The notes: generated from the letters alone by a model not told the origin. A stretch of 64,000 bases of DNA from Cellvibrionaceae bacterium (GCA_021151695.1 JAGKWU010000010.1:294692-358691); one strand, 5' to 3'; positions 43,699 to 53,507 are shown, counted from the stretch's first letter. Program-made: numbers and translations.

Positions 43699-44886
43699 AT
43701 GCAAGAAACCTGGCGCTGGTTTGGCCCCGGCGATACCGTAACCCTGCAAAAAATCCGGCAGGCGGGGGCCACTGGCATAGTGACCTCGCTGCACGAAATC
43801 CCTACGGGCGAAGCTTGGCCGTTAGAGTTGATCCTGTCGCGCAAGGCCGAGATCGAGGCCCATGGCATGAATTGGGCGGTAGTGGAAAGTGTGCCTCTGC
43901 ACAACGACATCAAAACCCGCACCGGCGACTACCTTCGCCACTTGGAAAATTACCGCACCACGCTCACCAATCTCGGCAAAGCCGGTGTAAAAACCGTCTG
44001 CTACAACTTTATGCCAGTGGTGGATTGGACACGTACCAATCTCAGCTACACACTGCCTAACAACGCTCAGGCATTGCGTTTTGAAATGAGCGATTTTGTG
44101 GCTTACGACGTATGCATGCTCAAGCGTGAAAATGCCGAGCGCGATTACGCACCCGAGTTGCTGGAAAAATCCCGCGCGCGTTTTGATGCGATGAGCGACG
44201 AAGAGCGTAATCTGCTGGAAAAAAATATCATCGCCGGTTTGCCTGGCGGCGAAGGCTCTTACACTCGCGACAGTATTCGCACGGCAATTGCAGAATTTAT
44301 TGCATTGGGTACCGAAGGTTATCGCGAACATCTGTTTAAATTTTTGCGCGAAGTCATTCCAGTTGCAGAAGCGGCGGGCATCAACATGTGCATCCACCCG
44401 GATGATCCACCATTCTCGCTGTTCGGGTTGCCGCGTGTTGTTTCCACCGCGAGTGATGCGCGTGCGATTATCGAAGCAGTGCCCAGTCCCAGCAACGGCA
44501 TTACGCTGTGCGCTGGTTCATTTGGCGCTCGCGCCGATAACGATCTGGTCGATATGGTGCGTGCCTTTGGTCCCAGCATTTTCTTTGTGCACCTGCGCAA
44601 TGTTAAGCGCGAGGCTGATGGCTCTTTCTTCGAGTCAGATCACCTTGATGGCGACAACGATATGGTGGGGCTCATCAGCGCGCTCTTGAACGAAGAGAGC
44701 AATCGCGGTCAACGCAACTGCATCCCCATGCGCCCTGACCATGGTCATTTATTTGATGATGAAAAGAACGTCCCCGGTGTTAAACCCGGTTATTCCTATA
44801 TGGGGCGTATGAAGGCATTGGCTGAATTGCGCGGCGTCATTTATGCACTGGAACAGTTACACGCACATCAGGCTTCCCGAGTGTAG
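43699..44886 (+). CDS. uxuA: Mannonate dehydratase UxuA
   Basis: 395 residues from ATG 43699 behind 'TTGGAGA'. It has UxuA signatures 'MQETWRWFGPGDTVTLQKIRQAG' (cited in part), 'YNFMPVVDWTRTNL', 'CIHPDDPPFSLFGLPR', 'CAGSFGARADNDLV' and 'MRPDHGHLFDD'. It dehydrates D-mannonate to 2-keto-3-deoxygluconate, the step after uronate isomerase and fructuronate reductase, which are not in the window. It is downstream of the UxuR-like regulator and glycosidases and is closed by a terminator. Confidence 0.96.
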   Translation: MQETWRWFGPGDTVTLQKIRQAGATGIVTSLHEIPTGEAWPLELILSRKAEIEAHGMNWAVVESVPLHNDIKTRTGDYLRHLENYRTTLTNLGKAGVKTVCYNFMPVVDWTRTNLSYTLPNNAQALRFEMSDFVAYDVCMLKRENAERDYAPELLEKSRARFDAMSDEERNLLEKNIIAGLPGGEGSYTRDSIRTAIAEFIALGTEGYREHLFKFLREVIPVAEAAGINMCIHPDDPPFSLFGLPRVVSTASDARAIIEAVPSPSNGITLCAGSFGARADNDLVDMVRAFGPSIFFVHLRNVKREADGSFFESDHLDGDNDMVGLISALLNEESNRGQRNCIPMRPDHGHLFDDEKNVPGVKPGYSYMGRMKALAELRGVIYALEQLHAHQASRV

Positions 44887-44909
44887 TTTTTAGCGTTAAG
44901 CTCCTCAAA

Positions 44910-44942
44910 CGCGCCCTTGCGAAAGCAGCGGCGCGTTTTTTT
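44910..44942 (+). terminator. Rho-independent terminator after uxuA
   Basis: Stem 'CGCGCC/GGCGCG' around a 14-base loop, followed by seven T. Confidence 0.82.
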
Positions 44943-45029
44943 ATTAAAATAGGTGGTGGCTGCCAATTTTCCATATCGTCGCCTTAGTTGTTTTATCCCC
45001 TGTTATGTATAGTAATTAGAGGTGTGGCA

Positions 45030-45419
45030 ATGAGAGCTTCTTTGAGTGTGCTGCTGGTAATATTGGCTTCTTTTTTAATGTCTGGCTGTAGTTCAGTTCA
45101 GCAAAAGAAGGACCTAGGATTAAGTGCGTATACCGAAACGGGTAAAGCGTCGTACTACGCTGATAAGCATCAGTCAATGAAAACGGCCAACGGGGAAATT
45201 TACGATCACAAATTAAGTACAGCTGCCCATAAGACCTTACCGTTTGGTACAAAAGTTAAGGTCACTAACATCGAAAATGGAAAAAGTGTCGTTGTTAAAA
45301 TTAATGACCGCGGCCCATTTGTTAAAGGTCGAATCATAGATCTGTCGCGATCTGCATTTAATAGCATCGCTGATAAATCCTCTGGGGTTATCGACGTAAA
45401 AATAGAAGTTGTTGAGTAA
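45030..45419 (+). CDS. RlpA-like lipoprotein (double-psi barrel)
   Basis: 129 residues from ATG 45030 behind 'AGAGGTGTGG'. A lipobox 'LMSGC' ends the signal peptide, so it is a lipoprotein. The double-psi beta-barrel has 'GKASYYADKHQSMKTANGE', 'LPFGTKVKVTN', 'VKINDRGPF' and 'RIIDLSRSAF', as in RlpA septal-ring lytic transglycosylases. It lacks the C-terminal SPOR domain of full-length RlpA, so it is probably a short paralogue. It likely acts on peptidoglycan. Confidence 0.85.
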   Translation: MRASLSVLLVILASFLMSGCSSVQQKKDLGLSAYTETGKASYYADKHQSMKTANGEIYDHKLSTAAHKTLPFGTKVKVTNIENGKSVVVKINDRGPFVKGRIIDLSRSAFNSIADKSSGVIDVKIEVVE

Positions 45420-45548
45420 TATTCACGGCGTGAAAAAACTCTGCATTTTAAATGCACCTGTAAAAGCTCGGCTAAATTTCTGTGGCAGTGCTAGGGTTGT
45501 TGGTTTTCGTAGTACAGATAAATTTCGTATTTCAGGTGGGTGCTGCAT

Positions 45549-46154
45549 ATGATTAAGTTTATTGGAAAGTTTTTAGCCGCAATTGGAGTTATTAGCTTCA
45601 CGGCTGAAGTAAATGCAAGCGACTATCTGGATTTAGGAGCTATGTTGTCAAACGGAAATCCTAAGGTCATAGAAGATTTAACACTATTCCAAACGGACAG
45701 AAAAAAATATTTCAAGCTTCACGAAGAAGAGTTGCTTCAGCGCGGAATAGAATCGCCAGATGAAATCTCTCCTGCTATCACCTTGATTGACTCATTAAAA
45801 TCCATAAAGAAAGTGGTTTACGCTGACTATAAGGAAGATGCGGGCGATGTATTGAAACGGCTGGAGAGTCTGGCGAATGGCAAGCTAAAGCAAGGTGGCT
45901 CATATGTGAACCTTGTTGCGCATATGAAGGAGAAAACCACAGCGAATGCTATCTCAAACTATCTCGAAAATTCGGATGCCCAATACCTTTTTTCCTGCGT
46001 AACGGAAGCAAAGTACAAATTAGTGATGATTGACGAAGAATCAGACGCGTACCCGTTGTTGCTGGTGCCCCTTGAACAATTCGAGCAGGTTAAGTTGCTG
46101 ACTGCAAAAGCAGGTGTCAAGGTGAAAGGGTTGGAAAAGAACGGACTGCACTAA
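45549..46154 (+). CDS. Exported hypothetical protein (DUF6630-like?)
   Basis: 201 residues from ATG 45549 with 'AGGTGGG' upstream. An N-terminal signal-like segment ('FLAAIGVISFTAEVNAS') suggests export. The body is charged and helical, with 'VVYADYKEDAGDVLKRLE' and 'DAYPLLLVPLEQFEQVKLL', which recalls DUF6630-type proteins. That assignment is from memory and uncertain. The function is unknown. It is on the same strand as its small neighbours but with gaps too large to prove an operon. Confidence 0.65.
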   Translation: MIKFIGKFLAAIGVISFTAEVNASDYLDLGAMLSNGNPKVIEDLTLFQTDRKKYFKLHEEELLQRGIESPDEISPAITLIDSLKSIKKVVYADYKEDAGDVLKRLESLANGKLKQGGSYVNLVAHMKEKTTANAISNYLENSDAQYLFSCVTEAKYKLVMIDEESDAYPLLLVPLEQFEQVKLLTAKAGVKVKGLEKNGLH

Positions 46155-46187
46155 TGTAAGCTGTGTTTAGGTCTTGTTGGGAGACGT

Positions 46188-46634
46188 ATGTTTCTTCGTG
46201 CGCTTGTTGCATTTTTGTGCCTCCCGGGAATCGTCGCATTTGCTGTGCCGGTGACTTGGCTTGTCATCGGCTCCCGCTTTCAGTTGTTACATCCTTTCGG
46301 ACTTGCTCCACTTTGTCTCGGTATAATTGCACTTCTATGGTGTGTGCGTGATTTTTATATACAAGGCAAAGGCACTTTGGCTCCCTGGGCACCGCCAACA
46401 CAATTGGTTATTGTTGGTTTGTATCGCTGGTCGCGCAATCCAATGTATATAGCCGTTACGCTTATTTTGCTTGGGTGGGCTTGGGCATTTGCTCATGCAG
46501 GGTTATTTGTGTATGCAATTGTCGTCGCTGTTGCATTTCACATTCGCGTGGTTTTTGGAGAGGAGCCTTGGTTGGCGAAAACTTACGGGGATGAGTGGGA
46601 GGCGTATGCCCGACGAGTGGGGCGTTGGTTTTAA
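46188..46634 (+). CDS. Membrane methyltransferase of the ICMT/PEMT type
   Basis: 148 residues with four hydrophobic segments. The conserved C-terminal pattern of isoprenylcysteine/phospholipid methyltransferases is visible: 'GLYRWSRNPMYIA' and 'EEPWLAKTYGDEWEAY'. It uses SAM at the membrane, and the substrate (lipid, isoprenoid or other) is unknown. The start ATG 46188 follows 'GGGAGACGT'. Confidence 0.85.
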   Translation: MFLRALVAFLCLPGIVAFAVPVTWLVIGSRFQLLHPFGLAPLCLGIIALLWCVRDFYIQGKGTLAPWAPPTQLVIVGLYRWSRNPMYIAVTLILLGWAWAFAHAGLFVYAIVVAVAFHIRVVFGEEPWLAKTYGDEWEAYARRVGRWF

Positions 46635-46716
46635 TATGAACGGTTTTTGGAGTGCACTGTTGCTCCGGCTTTGTATTTTAATGAGAAATCTAACAACAAT
46701 GCAATATAGAGGAAAT

Positions 46717-47124
46717 ATGGAAAAACAAGAGCGGCGTCGACCTTTAATGCTGTGGATCATTGCAGTTTTATATTTATTATTTGTTGTGCTTTTTATATCA
46801 ATTCAAACTTATATTCATTTTAATGGAAAATATCAAAAAGCATTTTCTCAGCTTTCGGTGCTTGATTACATTGTTCGATTTTATCCGGTGTTAATATTAG
46901 CAGCGGGGGTGGTTGGTCTTCTAGCAATTAAAAGATGGGCATTGTATGTGTTTGTCATATTCGCGGCTTCGCGTTTTTTTGACGCCATCTGTATGGTATG
47001 GACAGGTAATGTACATAAACTTCCCGAGAAGGCATTTTATCTGGGTATCCTCTTTCCATTGCTACTACCTCTGCCTCCCCTAATTTATTCTATATACGCT
47101 TTTAGAAAGAAAATCCTTCAGTAA
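46717..47124 (+). CDS. Small membrane protein, unknown family
   Basis: 135 residues from ATG 46717, which has 'AGAGGAA' six bases upstream. The longer frame inside the methyltransferase gene is unlikely. Four hydrophobic segments are seen (about 9-28, 48-70, 73-92 and 105-130). No motif is recognised. It is AT-richer than the surroundings. Confidence 0.65.
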   Translation: MEKQERRRPLMLWIIAVLYLLFVVLFISIQTYIHFNGKYQKAFSQLSVLDYIVRFYPVLILAAGVVGLLAIKRWALYVFVIFAASRFFDAICMVWTGNVHKLPEKAFYLGILFPLLLPLPPLIYSIYAFRKKILQ

Positions 47125-47145
47125 ATTGCAAGTTTGATGTGTGGT

Positions 47146-47170
47146 GTAGGGCGGATCTTTGACCCGCGCT
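47146..47170. repeat. Short repeat GTAGGGCGG-x-TCTTT-GACCCGC
   Basis: An inverted repeat shared with the stretch at 48893-48975. It is a third dispersed intergenic family in this window. Confidence 0.6.
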
Positions 47171-47211
47171 AAACATTTCCCTCAAGCCCCATGCACCCAA
47201 TTATACAGCGC

Positions 47212-47534
47212 CTACATATCCACATGATGCGCAAGCACAACCAATATCCATAAAGACAAAGCCAATGCTCCAATGACAATAGTGGTTTTTTCGAAGGCGG
47301 TGGGTTGGAGGCAGGGTTAAGGCAGAGAAATACCGCTGACCATATAAGTTCATTGCGTCTGGACATTCTGACAATGTTACAGAATAGGAAAAAGTGAGCA
47401 ACAACAAACCCCGCTAAAATACTGTAGGTGTAACCAACAGGATAGATATATAACGCAAGAGAAAATGCAGCGACTAAGACAATAGAATCACGGATGGAAA
47501 ATATGAATCCGGGTTGAAGTTTCAAATCGTTCAC
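47212..47534 (-). pseudogene. Small membrane protein gene with frameshift
   Basis: From GTG 47534 the frame reads 'VNDLKLQPGFIFSIRDSI', a hydrophobic segment, then 'GFVVAHFFLFCNIVRMSRR' and 'LIWSAVFLCLNPAS'. This is a pattern of small bacterial membrane proteins. The original frame then turns into unlikely Cys/Trp-rich sequence. A second frame from about 47310 gives 'QPTAFEKTTIVIGALALSL' and a membrane helix ending 'VLAHHVDM' at TAG 47212-47214. One base has been lost, or two gained, near 47300-47312. It is a recent frameshift or a sequencing error. Confidence 0.6.
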
Positions 47535-47686
47535 CTGTTTATTGAAACTGGTTTTGATTGAAAGTGATTGGGGTACATTCAGTCCCACCCAAAGTACATT
47601 AAGTGGCTCTTGACTCCCACCCATGAGGTGCCATTGATTCTACATATCCACGCCGGAACTTGGGAGCGGGAGAATATTTCTGGTTG

Positions 47687-48799
47687 TTATTTTCTGGCGT
47701 CAACCTGCGCAAACGCCTTTGCAAAAAACGCCAATAACTTAATCTTGTATTCCTCCGGCGCATCAAACCTGCCGCCTATGTGCCAGGCGTTTTCGATAAT
47801 CCAGAGTTGCTGGTTCTTGCCTAGTAGCGGGGCCAATTGTTCATTGGTTGCGCGTTCGCTGGGGTCTTTTCCGCTGGCGACCAACATGAGGGGCGGACGG
47901 GTGATGTTGGGGATTATTTGGGTGAATCTTTGGGGTTCAGGAACTATTACATTGTCGTAGAGTTTGGTGGCGATCCAATAACTTTGGTCTTCCAATAGGC
48001 GCTTTAGATAATCGATTGGGTTTTGGATAGGTTGTTTTGCTCCGAAGTTTTCGAAACGCAATCCATCGAGCCAGAGCCCTGCGAATTGATTTAATTGTGT
48101 CGCCGGCAAATTAAGCGTAGCGAATGAGCCCAGGGAAATGCCCACCAGACCAATTTGTCCAATACCCGGCTTTGCACGCAAGAAGGTGAGCACATCTTGC
48201 AGATCATGTTGGTATCTATCCATGCGATTAAATAAATTAAGCGGGCCGGTGGATTCGCCGTGGTCGCGCAAGTCATAAAGCAACACACCGTAGCCTGCGG
48301 CGATGAGTATGCGTGTTTGGAAATCTGTGCCGCGTCTGTCGTAGCCATAACCGTGGATAAGGATAATGACCTTTCCTGTCTGGCTCGTGGGGGCTACGTA
48401 CCAGCCGGCGATGGTGGCTTTGTCGGCGGTGTTAACGCTGATTTTCTCAAACTCTGTCGCGCCGTAATCTTTTGGTGTTTCGCAGCAAATGCTGTGCAGG
48501 TTGGATGTTGGAATGAAATACAGGCCTAACAAAATACCGGGGCCGATAAGAAACAATCCCAACACAAATTCTGCTAATAAAATGCTGGCAAGAAGTACAG
48601 GCTTATAGCGCGTCGCTAACAAAAAGCGCCAAAAATATCCTGACAAAAAACCGAAAGCCCCACCGCCCAAAGCCCACCAGCATATTTTGGCGGGATTGTG
48701 GGTGAGCGAACTCTCCACTACCCAAAACAAAATCCCAAACAGGATAGTTTGGGCGAAATGAAAAAATCCGGGACGCAATTGAGCAGGATTGAATCTCAT
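47687..48799 (-). CDS. Membrane-anchored alpha/beta hydrolase
   Basis: 370 residues. The N-terminal third has three to four hydrophobic segments (about 14-110). The rest is an alpha/beta-hydrolase domain with 'ILIHGYGYDRRG', the nucleophile elbow 'GISLGS', the acid in 'VASGKDP' and the catalytic His in 'AWHIGG'. The active site probably faces the periplasm. The substrate is unknown. Repeats flank the gene on both sides. Confidence 0.85.
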   Translation of the reverse strand: MRFNPAQLRPGFFHFAQTILFGILFWVVESSLTHNPAKICWWALGGGAFGFLSGYFWRFLLATRYKPVLLASILLAEFVLGLFLIGPGILLGLYFIPTSNLHSICCETPKDYGATEFEKISVNTADKATIAGWYVAPTSQTGKVIILIHGYGYDRRGTDFQTRILIAAGYGVLLYDLRDHGESTGPLNLFNRMDRYQHDLQDVLTFLRAKPGIGQIGLVGISLGSFATLNLPATQLNQFAGLWLDGLRFENFGAKQPIQNPIDYLKRLLEDQSYWIATKLYDNVIVPEPQRFTQIIPNITRPPLMLVASGKDPSERATNEQLAPLLGKNQQLWIIENAWHIGGRFDAPEEYKIKLLAFFAKAFAQVDARK

Positions 48800-48892
48800 A
48801 GGGAAAATGGTGTGCTAATGAATAAATGTTGCGCTAACAAATAAATGGCGAAAGCTTGATGGTAGCGACTCTGGCGGGTTTGGTAAATAAGG

Positions 48893-48975
48893 CGTAGGGC
48901 GGGTCTTTAGACCCGCGCGGTTTAAGCATCATCGCAAAACGCGCGTTACGCCTTTGGCTAACCCGCGCTACAGGT
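48893..48975. repeat. Intergenic repeat with GCGGGTCTTTAGACCCGC hairpin
   Basis: Contains the inverted repeat 'GCGGGTCTTTAGACCCGC' (48899-48916) and further 'ACCCGCGC' blocks. It is related to 47146-47170. Confidence 0.6.
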
Positions 48976-49008
48976 TATGGTTAATGTATATTTTAAATAG
49001 GTATTGAA

Positions 49009-50280
49009 TCAGGTTTTTTTCCTTTCCCTGGGTTTATTGGATTCATCTTTTGGCGCGGTGCCTTCTGGGCTCGGTTTAGGTTGGGCTGCGCCTGCAGCAG
49101 ATGGTTGCCACGCCAGGGTTTTCACTTGTTCACCTTCTACCAGTTGATCTGATGGGCTGACAATCAATGTATCGTCCGCACCAATACCTTCGATAATTTC
49201 TACATCGCGGCCTAAATCGCGGCCCAGTTTTACGGGTTTAAAAATCACTTTGCTTTCGCTATCCACTACGGCAACGCGCTGGTTTTGGTCGGTAATTAAT
49301 AACACCGCCGAAGGCGCAACCAATGTGCGCAGGCCGCTACTCAATTGGATATTGGCTTCGGCATAGGCGCCGGGGAGCAATTTGCCGTTGGCATTTTGCA
49401 AAGTTAATTCCACCTGGCGGCTGCGAGTGCCCACGTCTATTCCGCCCGCTACGCGATCAATAGTGGCTTTGAGTTTATTGCCAGGCTGCTCGCGCAAATT
49501 AATATTCACTTGGCTACCGGGTTTTAAATCGCTTGCATAGGCCTGCGGAACCCAAATGCTCAGGCGTAGTGGATCAGTTTGGGTGATAGCAAATAATTCT
49601 TTGTTGCTACTGACGAGATCGCCCACTTCTACACTGCGGCGGGTGATAACGCCGCTGAAGGGGGCCGTGATACGGCGAAAATTTTCCAGTTGTGCGAGAC
49701 GTTGCACATTGGCATCGGCCGCCGCTAGGTCGGCGCGACTCTGGCGAACGCTGCTGCGTTTTTCGGCAAGGTCCTGTTGCGAGATGGCGCTTTGGCGCTG
49801 CTGCAATGTTTCCCATCGCGCCAATGTTTGCTCAGCTAATTCCAGGCGCGCGGCGATTTGTTCGCGTTGGGCGCGGGCCTCGATTAATTGCTGTGTTTGT
49901 TCTGGTGCATCAATGCTTGCAAGCAATTCGCCTTTTTGTACTTGATCGCCAATACCCTTGTGCCAATGTTGTAAATAACCTGAGGTACGCGCATAAATAA
50001 CGGCTTCAGTATTGCCGCGCAAGCTTGTTGGAAGGGCGAGCGTGCGTTGCAATTCGCCGGGCTTGGCTTTTGCGATCAGCACTGTGCGTTCGCGTGTCTG
50101 CGCGTTGTAATCGGCTAGTGCTTTTGCTTGTTGTGCGTTGAACAGCACGCGAGTTAAACCGCCCACAGCCAGTATTGCCAGGCCGGCAATCGCCAGGCGT
50201 TTTGCAACGCGCAAACTTTGTTTGCCCTGGGTTGCGGTGGTTGGTGGCAAATCCAGTTGCGGAAGATGCAGATCATTCAT
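49009..50280 (-). CDS. RND efflux periplasmic adaptor (membrane fusion protein)
   Basis: 423 residues with an N-terminal membrane anchor (about 28-48), a lipoyl half-motif 'ARTSGYLQHWHKGIGDQVQ', a helical hairpin (about 125-195), the second half-motif 'APFSGVITRRSVEVGDLV' and a beta-barrel region. It bridges the inner-membrane pump encoded by the preceding gene to an outer-membrane channel. The start overlaps that gene's stop (ATGA at 50277-50280). The Pro/Lys-rich tail is unusual but harmless. No outer-membrane factor gene is adjacent. Confidence 0.92.
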   Translation of the reverse strand: MNDLHLPQLDLPPTTATQGKQSLRVAKRLAIAGLAILAVGGLTRVLFNAQQAKALADYNAQTRERTVLIAKAKPGELQRTLALPTSLRGNTEAVIYARTSGYLQHWHKGIGDQVQKGELLASIDAPEQTQQLIEARAQREQIAARLELAEQTLARWETLQQRQSAISQQDLAEKRSSVRQSRADLAAADANVQRLAQLENFRRITAPFSGVITRRSVEVGDLVSSNKELFAITQTDPLRLSIWVPQAYASDLKPGSQVNINLREQPGNKLKATIDRVAGGIDVGTRSRQVELTLQNANGKLLPGAYAEANIQLSSGLRTLVAPSAVLLITDQNQRVAVVDSESKVIFKPVKLGRDLGRDVEIIEGIGADDTLIVSPSDQLVEGEQVKTLAWQPSAAGAAQPKPSPEGTAPKDESNKPRERKKT

Positions 50281-53200
50281 TGTGGATTACTCAAGTAAAA
50301 AGGAATTCCATCGTTGCGCTGATTATGCGCACGAGTAGCACCATGACGATTTGCCAAGCGCTGATGCAGGCTTGCAAAAATCACAGGCACGAATAAAAGT
50401 GTTGAGAGAGTGGCGAAAATAAGCCCACCGATAACAGCGCGGCCCAAAGGCGCATTTTGTTCGCCACCTTCGCCCCAGCCGATGGCCATGGGCAACATGC
50501 CGGCGATCATCGCGAAGGCTGTCATTAATACCGGGCGTAGGCGTGTGGATGCTGCCTCCAGTGCTGCTGCGATGGGCGGTACACCTTCTGCCAATCGAGT
50601 GCGTGCAAATGACACCAGCAAAATACTGTTGGCGGTGGCAACGCCCATGGTCATGATGATGCCGGTGAGTGCTGGAACACTGAGGGTTGTTCCGCTTAAA
50701 AATAACATCCAGGCGATGCCGGCAAGCGCTGCCGGCAGCGCGCTAATAATAATGAGCGGGTCTAACCAGGATTGGAAATTCACCACCACCAATAAATAAA
50801 TCAGTACCACTGCAACAATCAATCCCAGGCCCAAACCGGTAAACGCGGTATTGAGTGTTTCACTTTGTCCGCGCAATTCCAGGTCAACGCCGCGCGGCAA
50901 ACTTGCGCGGGTTTTTTCAATTAATGTTTTAATATCGCGGCTGACAGAACCCAGGTCGCGGCCCTGAATATTCGCGTGTATGTTAATGAGGTTGTTATTG
51001 TTGTAGCGGTTCACTGCAGAAGTCTGCGCGCCGCGTTTGTAGGTGACCAGATTGCCCAGCAATTGCTGTTTGCCATCGGCACCTTTGCCCACCGGGACAT
51101 GCAACAATTTATCGATGCTATCCATATCTGTTTCAACCGCGCGTGCGCCTATGTTGTAGGTGTTGCCATTGGTTTCATTGAGCCAATAGGTGGGCGTGGT
51201 TTGCATGCTGCCACTGAGCGCAATCATCATATTTTCCGCTACATTGCGCGCGTTAAGGCCGAGTTGTTGTAACTGGGTGCGGTTCATTTCCAGTGAGAGC
51301 GTGGGTTTGCTCCAGCGCTGGTAAACATGTGCATCCACAACGCCGGGAATTTTTCGCAGTGCGTTATTAAATTCCGTGGCGAGTGGAATAATATCGGCGG
51401 GTTTGCCACCGACAAACTGCACATCAATAGGTGCGGGTATACCGAAGTTGAGGGTCTGGCTGATTTGGTCTGCAGGCTGGAAAAAGAATTCCACGTGGGG
51501 AAAAAGCGGCGGCAATTTCAAACGCAACTCTTTCATCAATTCGGCGCTGGTTAATCCATTGCTAAACGCAGGAGCGCGTTTAAAGCTGATCAAAATTTCA
51601 GAATCGGAAGATTCTGCTGTGCCTGAATTGCCGTTGAGTGTGTTGATGGTGCTGTAAGGCCCGCCGATGATATCGAGTATATCGCTGCGCTGGTCTTCAG
51701 GAATCGTTGCCTGGATTTCCTTTTCGATTTGATCCACCAGACGCGGCATTTGCTCAAGGCGAGTGCCCGAAGGCGCACGCAAATGCAATCGCAATTGACC
51801 GGTATCCACCGTGGGAAACAAATCCTGGCCCAGGCGGGGATATAACCCCAAGGATAGGACACAAAGGGTGAAAAAAGCACCAGCGAAAAGCTTTCTCCGC
51901 TGCAGCAAGCCCGCCAGCACAATCGTAAAATGCACGCGAAAATTTTCAAAACCCTGATTAAAGCTATGATGAATATACGCGAAGGTTTTGGCGATGGTAT
52001 TGTCTGGTGGCTGCTGTGCGCGTGCATGATGGTTGCGCATCATAAACATTACTAATGTGGGTACCAGTGTCCGCGAGATGATGTAAGACGCCAGCATGGC
52101 AAACACCACCGCTTCTGCCAGGGGGACAAACAGGAAGCGCGCCATGCCAGTGAGGAAAAACATTGGCACAAACACGATACAAATACACAGGGTTGATACA
52201 AAAGCGGGCACGGCGATTTCTTGGGCGCCGTCGAGTATGGCCTGGATCGGATCTTTACCCATACCCAATTGCCGCTCGATATTTTCAATCTCAACCGTAG
52301 CATCATCCACCAGTATGCCCACGGCCAGTGCCAGGCCACCAAGCGTCATGAGGTTGATTGTCTGGCCAATCAAATAGAGGCAGATGAGCGATACCATAAT
52401 AGAGAGCGGAATGGATACGACAATAATGCAGGTGCTGCGCCAATTGCCGAGGAAAAGCAAAATCATGGCGGCGGTGAGCGATGCCGCAATTAATCCTTCG
52501 TGCAATACATTGCGGATAGCGGCGCTGACAAACACCGATTGGTCAAACATCAATTTGATGTCGATACCTTCGGGCATTTTGCTGATGATTTCGGGCACTA
52601 CGCTGCGAATATATTCCACCGCTTCAATGGTGGAAACGCCGCCGTAAGCGAGTATGGAATTGAGCACACTGCGCGAACCGTTTTGGCGAGCGATAGTGCT
52701 GCTGGGTGAAAAGCCATCATGCACATTGGCAACGTCTTTTACTAACAGCGTGCGATCCTGATCGGTGCGCACGGGGATGTTACCTATATCGGCAATATTG
52801 GGTACGGAGCCGTTGAGTTTTATATCAAACTCGCTGTCATCGACTTTCATAGTGCCCGTGGGCAACACGAGATTCTGTACACCCATGGCGGTTACCAATT
52901 CTGCCGGTGTGAGATTGTTGGCGAGCAACGCGGCAGAATCTATATCGACTTGTACCTGACGTTGGCGCGAACCAAAAGGTGCTGTGGGTGATACACCCTT
53001 TTTGCGCGAAATAATCGGGCGCAACACTGTGCCTGCTGCATCGCCAATTTCAATATCGGACAGCGTATCGCTCGAAATACCCAGTTGCACTACGGGCAAT
53101 TCAGATGCAGACCATGGCCGCACTCGCGCCGTTTGTGCACCCTGCGGCATACCGCGCGCAGCCGCACTTGCACTCATGCTTACTTGCGCCAGGGCAGCAT

Positions 53201-53507
53201 TCACATCAGTGCCCGGCTGGAAAAAAACTTTCACTATCCCCAAGCCAGCTGCGGAAAACGCTTCTGTGTGCTCAATATTTTCCACCGCCTGGCCAAGCTC
53301 GCGTTCTGCCTGGCTGGTGACGCGCTCGCTCATTTCCTTGGCGGTTAATCCCTTGTATTCCCACAGCTGGGCAATTACCGGAATTTCAATTTCAGGAAAA
53401 ATATTGGTCGCCATGTTGCGTAACACATAGGGCATGGCGAGTAGGATTAAAAGCGCCGCAACAATAAACGTATGCGGGCGCCGCAGGGCGATATTGACTA
53501 TCCACAT
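50277..53507 (-). CDS. RND efflux permease
   Basis: About 1076 residues. ATG 53507 is chosen because 'MWIVNIALRRPHTFIV' is the usual start of this subfamily. A GTG six codons upstream is possible. It has 12 membrane helices and two large periplasmic loops, with 'VGILVDDATVEIENIERQL' containing the proton-relay Asp pair in helix 4, and 'GLGLIVAVVLIYLLVVVNFQ' (cited in part). It is an inner-membrane proton-driven exporter of drugs or other small molecules. It forms an operon with the adaptor downstream. Confidence 0.93.
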   Translation of the reverse strand: MWIVNIALRRPHTFIVAALLILLAMPYVLRNMATNIFPEIEIPVIAQLWEYKGLTAKEMSERVTSQAERELGQAVENIEHTEAFSAAGLGIVKVFFQPGTDVNAALAQVSMSASAAARGMPQGAQTARVRPWSASELPVVQLGISSDTLSDIEIGDAAGTVLRPIISRKKGVSPTAPFGSRQRQVQVDIDSAALLANNLTPAELVTAMGVQNLVLPTGTMKVDDSEFDIKLNGSVPNIADIGNIPVRTDQDRTLLVKDVANVHDGFSPSSTIARQNGSRSVLNSILAYGGVSTIEAVEYIRSVVPEIISKMPEGIDIKLMFDQSVFVSAAIRNVLHEGLIAASLTAAMILLFLGNWRSTCIIVVSIPLSIMVSLICLYLIGQTINLMTLGGLALAVGILVDDATVEIENIERQLGMGKDPIQAILDGAQEIAVPAFVSTLCICIVFVPMFFLTGMARFLFVPLAEAVVFAMLASYIISRTLVPTLVMFMMRNHHARAQQPPDNTIAKTFAYIHHSFNQGFENFRVHFTIVLAGLLQRRKLFAGAFFTLCVLSLGLYPRLGQDLFPTVDTGQLRLHLRAPSGTRLEQMPRLVDQIEKEIQATIPEDQRSDILDIIGGPYSTINTLNGNSGTAESSDSEILISFKRAPAFSNGLTSAELMKELRLKLPPLFPHVEFFFQPADQISQTLNFGIPAPIDVQFVGGKPADIIPLATEFNNALRKIPGVVDAHVYQRWSKPTLSLEMNRTQLQQLGLNARNVAENMMIALSGSMQTTPTYWLNETNGNTYNIGARAVETDMDSIDKLLHVPVGKGADGKQQLLGNLVTYKRGAQTSAVNRYNNNNLINIHANIQGRDLGSVSRDIKTLIEKTRASLPRGVDLELRGQSETLNTAFTGLGLGLIVAVVLIYLLVVVNFQSWLDPLIIISALPAALAGIAWMLFLSGTTLSVPALTGIIMTMGVATANSILLVSFARTRLAEGVPPIAAALEAASTRLRPVLMTAFAMIAGMLPMAIGWGEGGEQNAPLGRAVIGGLIFATLSTLLFVPVIFASLHQRLANRHGATRAHNQRNDGIPFYLSNPQ

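Noticed and set aside
47568..47960. 130-codon plus-strand frame
   Set aside because: Antisense to the end of the membrane-anchored hydrolase, with no motif or ribosome-binding site.
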